DNA of 64,000 nt from Frondihabitans sp. PAMC 28766 (GCF_001577365.1 NZ_CP014513.1:248001-312000); one strand, 5' to 3'; counted from the stretch's first letter, positions 37,202-46,584 are shown. The notes: generated by a model from the sequence alone, not told the origin. Numbers and translations: made by a program.

Positions 37202-39262
37202 ATGGCTAGAACCAACCGTCGCATCGGCCGCGACTCGCGCTACGCGAAGTACGCCGGCGGCCCCGACCCCCTGGCACCCCCCGTCGACCTTACGGAGGCG
37301 CTCGACACCATCGGCCAGGAGGTCATGGCGGGCTACTCTCCCGAGCACGCGATGCGCGAGTTCCTGCGCCGCGGCAGCCGCGACCAGGCCGGGCTCGACG
37401 ACCTCGCCCGCCGGGTGGCCGAGCGCCGGCGCGAGCTCGCTCAGAAGCACAACCTCGACGGCACCCTGAAAGAGATCAAAGAACTGCTCGACAAGGCCGT
37501 GCTCGCCGAGCGAGGCGAGCTCGCGCGTGATGCCCTCATGGACGACGGCGACCGGGCCCTCTCCGAGATGCAGCTCGACAGCCTGCCGCCATCGCCGGCC
37601 GCAGCGGTCAGCGAGCTCAACGACTACCAGTGGAAGAGCGCCGAGGCGAAGGCCGACTTCGAGAAGATCAAAGACCTGCTCGGGCGCGAGATGCTCGACC
37701 AGCGCTTCGCGGGGATGAAGAACGCGCTCGAGAACGCGACCGACGCCGATCGTGCGGCGGTCAACGAGATGCTTCAGGACCTCAACGGGCTGCTCGCCGA
37801 GCACCAGGCCGGGACCGACACCCAAGAGATGTTCGACGACTTCATGCAGAAGCACGGAGACCAGTTCCCCGAGAATCCGCAGAACATCGACGAGCTGCTC
37901 GACTCCCTCGCCGCCCGCGCCGCCGCGGCCCAGCGCATGCGCAACTCGATGACGCAAGAGCAGAGGGACGAGCTCGACGCCCTTGCCATGCAGGCGTTCG
38001 GCAGCCCCGAATTGATGGACTCCCTCTCGCAGCTCGACGACGCCCTGCGCTCCCTCCGCCCGGGCGAAGACTGGGGCTCGTCCGAGCAGATGGACGGCCA
38101 GCAGGGCCTCGGTCTCGGCGACGGCACCGGCGTCTTCCAAGACATCGCCGACCTCGACGAGCTCGCCGATCAGCTCGCGCAGTCGAGCCCGGCGTCGCAG
38201 CTCGACGACCTCGACCTCGACAAGCTCACGAAGCAGCTCGGCAACGAGGCCGCCGTCGACGCCCGCACCCTGCAGCAGCTCGCCAAGGCCCTCCGCGACT
38301 CCGGCGCCGTGAAGCGATCGAGCGACGGCCAGCTCAAGCTGACGCCGAAAGCCATGCGGCAGCTCGGCAAGGCGCTCCTCCGCGATGTCGCCCAGACGCT
38401 GTCGGGCCGCCAGGGCAACCGCGACACCCGGGGCGCCGGGGCGGCCGGCGACCTCTCTGGTGCCACCCGCGAGTGGGCGTTCGGCGACACCGAGCCGTGG
38501 GACGTCACCCGCACGATCACGAACGCCGTGCTCCGCACGGCCGGTGAGGGGCGTGGCACAGGATCAGGGGTGCGCATCGAGATCGGCGACGTCGAGGTGC
38601 AGGAGACGGAAGCTCGCACCCAGGCGTGCGTGGCGCTGCTCGTCGACACCTCGTTCTCGATGGCGATGGAGGACCGCTGGGTGCCGATGAAGCGCACAGC
38701 TCTCGCTCTCCACACGCTCATCACCAGCCGGTTCCGCGGCGACGACCTGCAGATGATCGCCTTCGGCCGCGCTGCCTCGGTGATGGACATCGAGGAGCTG
38801 GTGGGCCTCGAGGCGATGTGGGACAAGGGCACGAACCTGCACCATGCGCTGCTGCTCGCCAACCGCCACTTCAGGAAGCACCCGAACGCGCAGCCCGTGC
38901 TGCTCATCGTGACCGACGGCGAGCCGACCTCGCACCTCGAGCCCGACGGCGAGGTCTACTTCAGCTACCCGCCGGCGCCGATCACGGTCGCCTACGCGGT
39001 GCGTGAGCTCGACAACTCGATGCGCCTCGGGGCGCACACCACGTTCTTCCGGCTGGGAGACGACCCGGGCCTTGCGCGCTTCATCGACTCGATGGCGCGG
39101 CGGGTCGACGGCAACGTCGTCGCGCCCGAGGCCGACGACCTCGGTGCCGCCGTGGTCGGCTCGTACCTCGGCAGCCGGAGTGCTGGCGGCACGCCCGGCG
39201 CCTTCGGCCCCGGCGGCGACTTCGGCCCCGGCGGTGGCCTCTTCGGCCGAGGCTGGCTCTAG
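37202..39262 (+). CDS. VWA-domain protein, ChlD-like partner of the AAA+ ATPase
   Basis: This 686-residue protein has a long helical N-terminal region (residues ~1-440, charged, coiled-coil prone) and a C-terminal von Willebrand A domain. The MIDAS motif is DTSFSMAMED, with the second site TDGEPTSHL. A Gly/Phe-rich tail (GGDFGPGGGLFGRG) closes it. GAAGGAGCAG lies just upstream of the ATG. Pairing with the ATPase gene and the metal-site VWA domain match MoxR/ChlI-VWA modules, which help protein maturation or metal insertion. The client is unknown. It ends in front of a perfect 26-bp inverted repeat. Confidence 0.8.
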   Translation: MARTNRRIGRDSRYAKYAGGPDPLAPPVDLTEALDTIGQEVMAGYSPEHAMREFLRRGSRDQAGLDDLARRVAERRRELAQKHNLDGTLKEIKELLDKAVLAERGELARDALMDDGDRALSEMQLDSLPPSPAAAVSELNDYQWKSAEAKADFEKIKDLLGREMLDQRFAGMKNALENATDADRAAVNEMLQDLNGLLAEHQAGTDTQEMFDDFMQKHGDQFPENPQNIDELLDSLAARAAAAQRMRNSMTQEQRDELDALAMQAFGSPELMDSLSQLDDALRSLRPGEDWGSSEQMDGQQGLGLGDGTGVFQDIADLDELADQLAQSSPASQLDDLDLDKLTKQLGNEAAVDARTLQQLAKALRDSGAVKRSSDGQLKLTPKAMRQLGKALLRDVAQTLSGRQGNRDTRGAGAAGDLSGATREWAFGDTEPWDVTRTITNAVLRTAGEGRGTGSGVRIEIGDVEVQETEARTQACVALLVDTSFSMAMEDRWVPMKRTALALHTLITSRFRGDDLQMIAFGRAASVMDIEELVGLEAMWDKGTNLHHALLLANRHFRKHPNAQPVLLIVTDGEPTSHLEPDGEVYFSYPPAPITVAYAVRELDNSMRLGAHTTFFRLGDDPGLARFIDSMARRVDGNVVAPEADDLGAAVVGSYLGSRSAGGTPGAFGPGGDFGPGGGLFGRGWL

Positions 39263-39267
39263 TCACG

Positions 39268-39331
39268 CCGCTGAGTGGCACATTCCCGCGGGATTTCGCC
39301 CGGATTCCCGCGGGAATGTGCCACTCAGCGG
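39268..39331. terminator. 26-bp perfect inverted repeat, bidirectional terminator between convergent genes
   Basis: Arms 39268-39293 and 39306-39331 are exact reverse complements, with a 12-nt loop. Each arm contains GAGTGGCACATTCCCGCGGG, and the inner TTCCCGCGGGAA is itself a palindrome. It starts 5 nt after the VWA stop codon and ends 2 nt before the convergent gene's stop, so it can serve both. The stem is much longer than an ordinary terminator. Confidence 0.7.
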
Positions 39332-39333
39332 GG

Positions 39334-40173
39334 TCAGAAGAGAGGGTAGGGGGTGGCGGGGGTACGGCCGCGGGGGTGAGGGAATGCAGCGCTCTGCAGC
39401 AGGTGCTCGCAGCGGTCCGCCAGGGCGACGAGCTCGGTCACGGTGATGTAGGCCGTGAGGGTCTCGCCGAGCGCGGCGTCGAGATCCTGCCGCACCGCCT
39501 CGATGCGGGCGAGCTCGTCAGGCAGCAGCGGCTCGCCTGCCCAGCCCCAGAGCACGGTGCGCAGCTTGTGGTCTTCGTGGAAGGTGAGGCCGTGGTCGAT
39601 GCCGTGGCGGTGGCCGCCCGGCATCTCGAGGATGTGGCCGCCCTTGCGGTCGGCGTTGTTGACGACCACGTCGAACACGGCCATGCGGCGCAGCTCGGCC
39701 GAGTCTTCGTGGACGAGTGCGACCGGGCGATCGCGGTCGTCGTAGCCCTCGAAGACCAGTCGCCAGCCCTCGCCGGGCACCGCGGCTACAGGCTTGATGT
39801 CGACGGCATCCTGTGCCGGGTCGACGTCTTGCCAGAGCTGCACCATGCCGACGCCGAGCGGGCCGTCACGCAGCCAGGTGCGGGGCACGATGTCCCAGCC
39901 GAAGGCCTCCGAGACGAGGTAGGCGGCGGCCTCGCGGTGGCCGAGGTCGCCGTCGGGGAAGTCCCAGAGCGGCTGCTCGCCCATGATCGGCTTGTAGACG
40001 ACCTCGGTCTCGCCGATGCGGCCCACGAAGGTCGCGTTGGAGGCGATGGTGATGCGGTCGACGATCTCGAGGGGGCCGGCGAGCAGCTCGATCGAGGGTG
40101 CAGGATCAGCAGACGCAGACAGCGCGGGATCGGCCGGCACCTCGTCGGGCAGGTCGTCCGCCGCCATCGTCAC
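39334..40173 (-). CDS. SCO1664-family protein (PI3/4-kinase-like fold)
   Basis: This 279-residue protein belongs to a family always found with the next two genes in actinobacteria. Kinase-like landmarks are ATFVGRIGETEVVYKP (Lys), RMAVFDVVVNNADRKGGHIL (catalytic loop N-x-A/D-R) and HGIDHGLTFHED (metal Asp). It may phosphorylate a small molecule or protein; no substrate is known to me. GTG 40173 overlaps the DUF3090 stop by 4 nt, so it is translationally coupled. Confidence 0.82.
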   Translation of the reverse strand: MTMAADDLPDEVPADPALSASADPAPSIELLAGPLEIVDRITIASNATFVGRIGETEVVYKPIMGEQPLWDFPDGDLGHREAAAYLVSEAFGWDIVPRTWLRDGPLGVGMVQLWQDVDPAQDAVDIKPVAAVPGEGWRLVFEGYDDRDRPVALVHEDSAELRRMAVFDVVVNNADRKGGHILEMPGGHRHGIDHGLTFHEDHKLRTVLWGWAGEPLLPDELARIEAVRQDLDAALGETLTAYITVTELVALADRCEHLLQSAAFPHPRGRTPATPYPLF

Positions 40174-40757
40174 TCGCCGTCGGGCAGGCCGCAGATGTGC
40201 CCTTCGCCGTCGATCGGACGGCCGCAGAGCGGGCAGATCGGGCGGCCCGCGCCGACGATCTCGAGAGTGCGCGCGGCGAAGGCCCGAGCGGTGCCGACCG
40301 GGATGCGCACCTGCAGCATCTCGGCGGGCTCGGGCGTCTCGGTCTCGGCCGCGTCGGAAGCGAACGGGTCGTCGGAGTCGAACGGGTCGTCACCGCCATC
40401 GCTGTCGTCGTAGGGGTACGCCTCGATGACCACCTGTGCCGTCGACGGGTCCCACCCCAGCGTCATCGCGCCGGTGCGGAACTGCGGCTCGACCGGCTGC
40501 TCGAGCGGGTCGTTGTCGACGAGCTCGAGGGGCGTGACCGAGGGGACGCTGACGGGGTTGCCCTCGGCGGTCATCAGCTCGTCGAGGATCTCCTCGATCT
40601 TCTCGGCGAGAAGGGCCGACTGCTCTTTCTCGAGGGCGACGCTGACGACGCGGCGGCCGTCGCGGGCCTGCAGGTAGAACGAACGCGACCCGGGCTGCCC
40701 GACCGTGCCGACGACCAGACGGTCGGGCCAGTCGAATCCGTGGACGATGGTTGGCAT
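40170..40757 (-). CDS. DUF3090-family protein
   Basis: This 195-residue protein is the middle member of the actinobacterial trio histidine phosphatase / DUF3090 / SCO1664 kinase-like. It has a beta-rich N-terminal half (GQPGSRSFYLQARDG) and an acidic linker (DDSDGGDDPFDSDDPF). The C-terminal zinc-binding segment CPLCGRPIDGEGHIC is the family hallmark. Biochemical role is unknown. TAGGAT six bases before the ATG suggests leaderless transcription of DUF3090 and SCO1664 as one message. Confidence 0.85.
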   Translation of the reverse strand: MPTIVHGFDWPDRLVVGTVGQPGSRSFYLQARDGRRVVSVALEKEQSALLAEKIEEILDELMTAEGNPVSVPSVTPLELVDNDPLEQPVEPQFRTGAMTLGWDPSTAQVVIEAYPYDDSDGGDDPFDSDDPFASDAAETETPEPAEMLQVRIPVGTARAFAARTLEIVGAGRPICPLCGRPIDGEGHICGLPDGE

Positions 40758-40801
40758 GACGCAATCCTAGGTCGGTCTGATGGGGCGAGGCTCAGAGAGG
40801 T

Positions 40802-41491
40802 TCAGGGGTTGCCCGCACCCCCGCCGACCGCCGCGTCGGCGGCCGGGGCCGGTGCCGCGCGCAACCATGAGAGGTCGCCCGCGACACTGTTCGTCGAGAC
40901 GACGTCGGGCCGCGTGGCTCCATAGCGGATGATCGACACCGACGCCGGGCCCACGCTGATCCGCTGGAACAGGTCGAGGTGCATGCCGAGCGCGTCGGCG
41001 AGGATCGACTTGATGATGTCGCCGTGGCTGACGGCGGCCCAGACCGCGGTCGGCCCGTGCTCTGCCTCGAACTGCGCATCAAGGCGCCGGATGGCCGAGA
41101 CCGACCGCGCCTGCATCGCCTGCATCGACTCGCCACCGGGGAAGACGGCGGCGGAGGGCTGCGACTGGACGACGCCCCAGAGCTTCTCTTTCGCCAGGTC
41201 TTTCAGTGGCTGCCCCTGCCAATCGCCGTAGTCGCACTCGGTGATCGCGCGCTCGATCGGGGTCGCAGGCGATCCCTCCTGGTGCTCCAAGATGAACTTC
41301 GAGGTCTGACGGCAGCGCTCCAGCGGGCTCGACACCACCGCGACGAGCGGTACGACCGAGAGCCGTTCGCCGGTGCGGTCGGCCTGACCTCGGCCGACCT
41401 CGTCGAGCTTCACGCCGGCGGTACGCCCCGCGAGGATGCCGGAGGCGTTGGCGGTGGTGCGACCGTGTCGCACGAGGATGACTGTGGCCAT
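40802..41491 (-). CDS. histidine phosphatase, MSMEG_4193 family
   Basis: This 229-residue enzyme begins VILVRHGRTTANASG, the R-H-G motif whose His is phosphorylated. The second His is in AAVSHGDIIKSILAD, and the Arg is in SSPLERCRQT. It is of the phosphoglycerate-mutase-like superfamily, in the branch that travels with DUF3090 and the SCO1664 kinase-like protein. Opposing kinase-like and phosphatase members suggest a shared phospho-substrate, but that is inference. TAGGCT lies 7 nt before the ATG, so it is probably leaderless. Confidence 0.85.
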   Translation of the reverse strand: MATVILVRHGRTTANASGILAGRTAGVKLDEVGRGQADRTGERLSVVPLVAVVSSPLERCRQTSKFILEHQEGSPATPIERAITECDYGDWQGQPLKDLAKEKLWGVVQSQPSAAVFPGGESMQAMQARSVSAIRRLDAQFEAEHGPTAVWAAVSHGDIIKSILADALGMHLDLFQRISVGPASVSIIRYGATRPDVVSTNSVAGDLSWLRAAPAPAADAAVGGGAGNP

Positions 41492-41572
41492 GCGACGAAG
41501 CCTAGCCAGCCCGGCTCAGGTGACCGGTCAGGATCCTGCGCCCCGACTGCGCCGCCCCACAGGCGTCACGAT

Positions 41573-43209
41573 TCAGTCGCCGCGCGCGATGAACGCGGCG
41601 ACCAGCTCGCCGATCAGCACCGCTGTCGCCGCCGGCCCGCGCGACGGCGTGGTCGGCAGGATCGACGTGTCGGCCACTCTCAGCCCAGTCGCCCCGAGCA
41701 CGCGCCCGTACTGGTCGACGACGGCCCCGGGTCGCCGGCCGGGCCGAACGAGGCGCTGCCGCAGAGGTGGATGGCGGTGCCCAGGTGGCCGAGCATCCAG
41801 ACGTCGAGCGCCGCGTCGTCGTCGAGGATCTCGTCGGTCAGCTCTGTCAAGCGCCGATAAAGATGCTCGTAGGCCTTCGACCGCAGGATCGCGACGGTGG
41901 TGCGAACCGCCTCGCGCATGCGTTCGCGGTCGTGAGCCGTGTCGAGGTAGTGGTAGTCGATGCGCGGCTGCACCTCCGGGTCTCTCGAGTCGAGCGTGAT
42001 CTGGCCGCGCGAGGTCTCCTGCTGCACGGCGACGATGAAGGTGAGGTCGTCGCGGTGCACGATCTGCTGGAAGAAGCGCCTGAGCGAGACGCCGCGCATC
42101 GCGTGGATCGACGCGCGCGGGTGCCGCAGGGCCGCGGCGATGCCCGACCCGGTGCTCTGCGACGAGCCCGTCAGCAGGTACCCGGTCGGCTTGATCATGG
42201 GCAGGATCTCGAGGTCGCCGGCCGTTTCGCCCCCGACGGAGGTCCAGTTGAGGCAGTCGGCCATCGACTGGCGGCTCGATGTGTCGACGAGGTCGCGCTT
42301 CGGCTGCCAGCCGACGTTGATCTCGGGGTGGTCGCTGAAGCCTTTGCCGACACCGGGCAGGTCGACGACCACGGGAACGCCGTGGGCCTCGAGCTCGGCC
42401 CTCGGCCCGATGCCCGAGACCAACAGGATGTGGGGCGACTTCACCCCGCCCGCCGAGAGCACGATCTCGTCGCCTTCGATCACTGACACGACGCCGCCGT
42501 GAGACACCTCGACCCCGGTCGCGCGCGTGCCGTCGAAGACCACCCGCCGCACGAGGGTGTCGCCCTGCACCGTGAGGTTCGGGCGGTCGCGCACCGGGTT
42601 GACGTAGCTGATGCCCATGTTGAGGCGGACGCCGTCGACGGCGTTCATCGGGACGGGGCCGTGGCCGGGCGCACCCTGGGCGTTCTTGTCGGGCTCTTCG
42701 ACGAAGCCGAGCTCTGCCGTGGCTGCGGCGAACGCGACCGTCGCCGGGTGGTCCTGCCCCGGCCGCGAGATGGTGACCGGGCCCGACGAGCCGTGCTCCG
42801 CGTCGTGGCCGTACTGGAGGTCGTTCTCGAGCTTCTTGTAAAACGGCAGCACGTTCTCGAAGGCCCACGCGTCGTTTCCGCCTGCCGACCACCGCTCGAA
42901 GTCGTGACGCCTCGCGCGGATGAAGTAGGCGCCGTTGATCGCGGACGACCCGCCCAGGATCCTGCCCCTCGCCACGACGTAGGGCAGGTCGGGCGTGAGG
43001 TGCCCGAGAAACGACCAGTTGTCGGGGTGGCCCGGCATGGCGCCCTGGACGGTGCCCGCGTCGAGCAGCTCGCGGGGGAAGGCTGCGGTCGTCGTCGGCA
43101 CCGGGCCGGCCTCGAGGAGGAGCACGGAGCGATCGGGGTCCTCGGAGAGCCTCGCGGCCAGGGGTGAACCGGCGGCCCCGGCGCCGACCACGATCACGTC
43201 GTATCTCAC
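41573..43209 (-). pseudogene. mftG: mycofactocin system GMC oxidoreductase MftG, with one single-base deletion near its 3' end
   Basis: GTG 43209 overlaps the mftR stop (GTGA). The protein is about 545 residues: an FAD-binding start (VIVVGAGAAGSPLAARLSED then LLLEAG), RILGGSSAINGAYFIRA, and C-terminal GHLGTAIHLCGSASFG with the active His, then LRVADTSILPTTPSRGPAATAVLIGE. Near 41730 the coding strand reads GACCCGGGGCCGTC, where one more G restores the frame (DPG|AVVDQYG). The lesion is in a G run and all motifs survive on both sides, so a base-calling error is likely. MftG reoxidises reduced mycofactocin and feeds electrons to respiration. Confidence 0.85.
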
Positions 43210-43874
43210 TCCGATGCGCCTCCCGGGGCGTGGTCGTCGCTGAGCTCCGTGAGGTCGAAGCCGGTCGAGATGAGCCGCAGCGAGACGCCGAGCAGTTCGA
43301 TCAGGTCGGCGTCGTCGTGGCGGAGCCACTGCTCGTACGCCGCGAGGGAGGCTGCGAGCATGGCCCACGCCGTCGTCTGCGGCACCAGGTCTTCGGGGTC
43401 GAGCCCGGAGCGCTCTGCGACGTAGTCGGCGATCACCTGGCGCCAGTCGGCGTAGCGGAGCGTCGAGTGGGCGACCAGGGAGGGGACGTTCAGCAGCAGG
43501 CGCATGCGCTCGCGGTGGTACGAGACCTCGTCGGCGGGAAAGCGGTTGAACTCGATGACGGCTGTGCGAAGAGCCTCGCGAATGTCGACGTCGTCGGGCA
43601 GCGCCGCGAGATAACCGCGCATCGAGGCGATCATGCCCTCGAAGTCGCCCCAGGGCAGGTCGTTCTTCGAGGCGAAGTAGCGGAAGAACGTGCGACGCCC
43701 GATCCCGGCGGCGGCGGCGATGTCGTCGACCGTCGTCTCGTCGAAGCCGTGCTCGATGAAGAGCTGGAGGCCGATGTGGCTGAGCTGCGCGTTGGACGTG
43801 GCGGGCTGCCTCCCGATCCGGGGGGCGCCGTCCGACGAACCTTCATCAACTTCCAACTTTTTCGCTCTTCCCAT
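43206..43874 (-). CDS. mftR: mycofactocin system TetR-family regulator MftR
   Basis: This ~222-residue regulator has a TetR helix-turn-helix (SHIGLQLFIEHGFDETTVDDIAAAAGIGRRTFFRYFASK, about residues 33-72). It lies divergent from mftA with mftG coupled behind it. MftR of mycobacteria represses the mft operon and responds to acyl-CoA. A palindrome overlaps the start region, implying autoregulation. Start: ATG 43874 is chosen; an in-frame GTG at 43880 lies inside the palindrome and is possible. Neither has a clear ribosome binding site. Confidence 0.85.
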   Translation of the reverse strand: MGRAKKLEVDEGSSDGAPRIGRQPATSNAQLSHIGLQLFIEHGFDETTVDDIAAAAGIGRRTFFRYFASKNDLPWGDFEGMIASMRGYLAALPDDVDIREALRTAVIEFNRFPADEVSYHRERMRLLLNVPSLVAHSTLRYADWRQVIADYVAERSGLDPEDLVPQTTAWAMLAASLAAYEQWLRHDDADLIELLGVSLRLISTGFDLTELSDDHAPGGASE

Positions 43875-43875
43875 C

Positions 43876-43888
43876 GGCACTGGGTGCC
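43876..43888. promoter_or_regulatory. putative MftR operator in the mftR-mftA intergenic region
   Basis: GGCAC-TGG-GTGCC is a perfect 5-bp dyad followed by ATTA. The same GGCAC-N3-GTGCC with ATAA after it lies upstream of mftD. Position beside both divergent starts suits a TetR-type operator. On the minus strand TACACT just outside it could be the mftR -10. Confidence 0.6.
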
Positions 43889-43954
43889 ATTAGTGTAAAT
43901 CCCATCGCGGAAAGACTCCACGGAACGCCAATGATTGTCGTAAAGGAGCATGAC

Positions 43955-44062
43955 ATGGACAACATCTCATCGCAGGTCGAAACCGATACCGCCGCCCCAC
44001 TCATCGAAGAAGACAGCCTGGTCGAGGAGATCTCGATCGACGGCATGTGCGGCGTCTACTGA
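43955..44062 (+). CDS. mftA: mycofactocin precursor peptide MftA
   Basis: This 35-residue peptide was read directly from sequence: ATG 43955 with AAAGGAG 6 nt upstream. It ends in the invariant mycofactocin C-terminus IDGMCGVY. The acidic leader (LIEEDSLVEEISIDG) is bound by MftB. MftC decarboxylates the last Tyr and crosslinks it to Val, and MftE then releases the Val-Tyr-derived core. The length is normal for the family. It lies 16 nt before mftB. Confidence 0.96.
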   Translation: MDNISSQVETDTAAPLIEEDSLVEEISIDGMCGVY

Positions 44063-44078
44063 GCCGCCGAGCATCACC

Positions 44079-44345
44079 ATGGATCTCGACCGAGCCTGGG
44101 ACATCCACCCGCAGGTCTCCGTCCGCCCCGAGCCGTTCGGCGCCCTGCTCTACCACTTCGGCACCCGAAAGCTCTCCTTCTTGAAAGACCGCACTCTGCT
44201 CGCGGTCGTTCAATCGCTCGGCGACGCCCCGTCCGCTCGTGCCGCGTGCACGGCCGCCGGGATCGCCGACTCCGATCTGGCGAGATACTCCACTGCCCTC
44301 GGCACCCTGGAGCGCTCGTCGATGGTCGTCGAAAGGACGCCATGA
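44079..44345 (+). CDS. mftB: mycofactocin RRE-type chaperone MftB
   Basis: This 88-residue protein reads MDLDRAWDIHPQVSVRPEPFGALLYHFGTRKLSFL at its start (pieces VRPEPFGALLYHF and RKLSFLKDRTLL are family-typical). It is a PqqD-like RiPP recognition element that holds MftA for MftC. Position between mftA and mftC and the 4-nt ATGA overlap with mftC support this. ATG 44079 is the first good start after mftA. The ribosome binding site is weak, so translation may depend on mftA. Confidence 0.93.
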   Translation: MDLDRAWDIHPQVSVRPEPFGALLYHFGTRKLSFLKDRTLLAVVQSLGDAPSARAACTAAGIADSDLARYSTALGTLERSSMVVERTP

Positions 44346-45679
44346 CAACGGTTCTCCCCTCCACGTCGTTCGCAGCGCCGAGCGTCACCGCACCACCGCC
44401 CGAGCCGAAGCGCCTCGTCGACCTCTTCGAGTTCGGCCTCGACGCCCCGATCTGCCTCACTTGGGAGCTCACCTACGCGTGCAACCTGTCGTGCGTGCAC
44501 TGCCTCTCCAGCTCAGGGCGACGCGATCCTCGCGAACTGACCACGGAGGAGGCCAAGGCCGTCATCGACGAGTTCCAGAAGATGCAGGTCTTCTACGTCA
44601 ACATCGGTGGCGGCGAGCCGACGGTGCGCCCGGACTTCTGGGAGCTGATCGACTACGCCACCTCACACGACGTCGGCGTGAAGTTCTCGACCAACGGCGT
44701 GAAGATCACCCCCGAGGTCGCCGCCCGCATCGCGACGAACGACTATCTCGACATCCAGATCTCGATGGACGGCGCCACCGCAGAGGTCAACGACTACGTG
44801 CGCGGCCCCGGCTCGTACGACACCGCCATCACGGCGATGAAGAACCTCTCCGACGCCGGCTTCAAGAACTTCAAGCTCTCGGTGGTCTGCACCTCGCAGA
44901 ACATCGGGCAGCTCGACCAGTTCAAAGAGATTGCCGACACCTACGGCGCCCAACTGCGTCTCACGCGGCTCCGCCCCTCGGGCCGCGGCGCCGACGTCTG
45001 GGACGAACTGCACCCCACCAAAGACCAGCAGCGCGAGCTCTACGACTGGCTCGTGGCCCACGGCGACAACGTGCTGACCGGCGACTCGTTCTTCCACCTG
45101 TCGGCGTACGGCGAGGCGCTCCCCGGCCTCAACATGTGCGGCGCCGGTCGCGTCGTCTGCCTGATCGACCCGGTCGGCGACGTGTACGCCTGCCCGTTCA
45201 TGATCCACGACGACTTCAAGGCCGGAAACATCCGGAGCGAGGGCGGGTTCGAAGAGATCTGGAAGCACTCCGAGCTGTTCCTCCGCCTGCGCCAGCCGCA
45301 GTCCGGCGGCGCCTGCGCCTCGTGCCAGTTCTTCAGCACCTGCAAGGGCGGCTGCATGGCGGCGAAGTTCTTCACGGGCCTGCCTCTCGACGGGCCCGAC
45401 CCGGAGTGCGTGCAGGGCTTCGGCGAAGACGCGCTGCTCAAGATCAAAGACGAGAAGAACGCCCTGCCCAAGTCGGGCATCGACCACTCTCACCGCACCA
45501 CGAAGCAATCGAAGTCGGGCAAGGTCTACATCAAGCTCGGGCTGAAGGCCGACCTGTCTGCGCCACCCGTCAGCGCCTGCGCCGAGAACCCCCTGGCCGA
45601 CTTCACGCCGATCTCGATCACGAAGAAGCCGATCAGTGAGTGCGCGGAAGACCCGCTGGCCGGGTTCAGCGCGCCGTAA
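44342..45679 (+). CDS. mftC: mycofactocin radical SAM maturase MftC
   Basis: This 445-residue radical SAM/SPASM enzyme has the [4Fe-4S] motif C-x3-C-x2-C (CNLSCVHC, about residue 44) and NIGGGEPTVRPDF after it. SPASM cysteines lie in CGAGRVVC, VYACPF, CASC, CKGGC and PDPEC. It oxidatively decarboxylates the MftA C-terminal Tyr and makes the Val-Tyr C-C bond. ATG 44342 overlaps mftB by 4 nt; an earlier in-frame ATG is inside mftB. The tail contains two copies of CAE(N/D)PLA(D/G)F at residues 413 and 434, outside the SPASM domain. Confidence 0.96.
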   Translation: MTTVLPSTSFAAPSVTAPPPEPKRLVDLFEFGLDAPICLTWELTYACNLSCVHCLSSSGRRDPRELTTEEAKAVIDEFQKMQVFYVNIGGGEPTVRPDFWELIDYATSHDVGVKFSTNGVKITPEVAARIATNDYLDIQISMDGATAEVNDYVRGPGSYDTAITAMKNLSDAGFKNFKLSVVCTSQNIGQLDQFKEIADTYGAQLRLTRLRPSGRGADVWDELHPTKDQQRELYDWLVAHGDNVLTGDSFFHLSAYGEALPGLNMCGAGRVVCLIDPVGDVYACPFMIHDDFKAGNIRSEGGFEEIWKHSELFLRLRQPQSGGACASCQFFSTCKGGCMAAKFFTGLPLDGPDPECVQGFGEDALLKIKDEKNALPKSGIDHSHRTTKQSKSGKVYIKLGLKADLSAPPVSACAENPLADFTPISITKKPISECAEDPLAGFSAP

Positions 45680-45771
45680 CACCACCCCCGGCATCGCCTG
45701 CGAGGGCGCCTCCGGGCGCTCTCCTCGGCGTGCCGAGAAACACCATCAGAAAAAGAGAGAAGGTGCACGCG

Positions 45772-46584
45772 ATGGGGCGTGTAGAAGGCAAGGTCGCATT
45801 CATCACCGGGGCAGCCCGGGGCCAGGGTCGCAGCCACGCGATCCGATTGGCGCAGGAGGGTGCGGACATCATCGCGGTCGACCTGGTCGACCACATTCCG
45901 AACGTGACGTACCCGTCGGCGACCGAGGAGGATCTCGCCGAGACCGTCCGCCAGGTCGAGGCACTGGACCGCAGGATCATCGCCACGAAGGTCGACGTCC
46001 GCGACCGCGCGGCCCTCAAGAAGGCGATCGACGACGGAGCGGCCGAGCTCGGTCACCTCGACATCGTGGTCGCCAACGCCGGCATCTGCGTCATCGCCGG
46101 CTGGAAGGACACCACCGACGAGATCTTCGAGCAGACGATCGGCACGAACCTCAAGGGCGTCTGGAACACGGCGCAGCTGACCGCCCCGCACCTCATCGAG
46201 GCCGGCGGCGGATCCATGGTGCTGACGAGCTCGGCCGCCGGGCTCAAAGGCCTCCCGTTCCTCTCGGCCTACGTCATGGCCAAGCACGGCGTGGTCGGTC
46301 TCATGCGCGCCTACGCCACCGAGCTGGCGGAGTACAACATCCGCGTCAACTCGGTCCACCCGACGGGGGTCGACACTCCGATGGGCTCCGGCGACGGGTC
46401 GGAGAACTTCGGCCCGCTCCTCGAGGCCCACCCGAAGCTCGGCGGGATGCTGCAGAACCTCCTGCCGATCGAGATCACCCAACCGGTCGACATCTCGAAC
46501 GCCGTGCTGTTCCTCGCCTCCGACGAGGCGCGCTACGTCACCAGCCTCACGATGACCGTCGACGCGGGCAACACCCAGTTCTGA
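45772..46584 (+). CDS. mycofactocin-coupled SDR oxidoreductase 1
   Basis: This 270-residue SDR has cofactor motif TGAARGQGRSHA, VANAGI, and catalytic Ser (LTSSAAG) with YVMAK. The insert IPNVTYPSATEEDLAETVRQ, then VEALDRRI, is the mark of mycofactocin-coupled SDRs. These keep NAD bound and use mycofactocin as external electron acceptor, typically for alcohols. ATG 45772 has GAGAGAAGG just upstream. The 92-nt gap from mftC holds a CTCGGC-GT-GCCGAG palindrome (45724-45737) of unknown role. Confidence 0.9.
   Translation: MGRVEGKVAFITGAARGQGRSHAIRLAQEGADIIAVDLVDHIPNVTYPSATEEDLAETVRQVEALDRRIIATKVDVRDRAALKKAIDDGAAELGHLDIVVANAGICVIAGWKDTTDEIFEQTIGTNLKGVWNTAQLTAPHLIEAGGGSMVLTSSAAGLKGLPFLSAYVMAKHGVVGLMRAYATELAEYNIRVNSVHPTGVDTPMGSGDGSENFGPLLEAHPKLGGMLQNLLPIEITQPVDISNAVLFLASDEARYVTSLTMTVDAGNTQF

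Noticed and set aside
43950..44345. Single 131-codon gene covering mftA and mftB
   Set aside because: The mftA frame is different, has its own AAAGGAG and ends in IDGMCGVY; mftB starts at ATG 44079.
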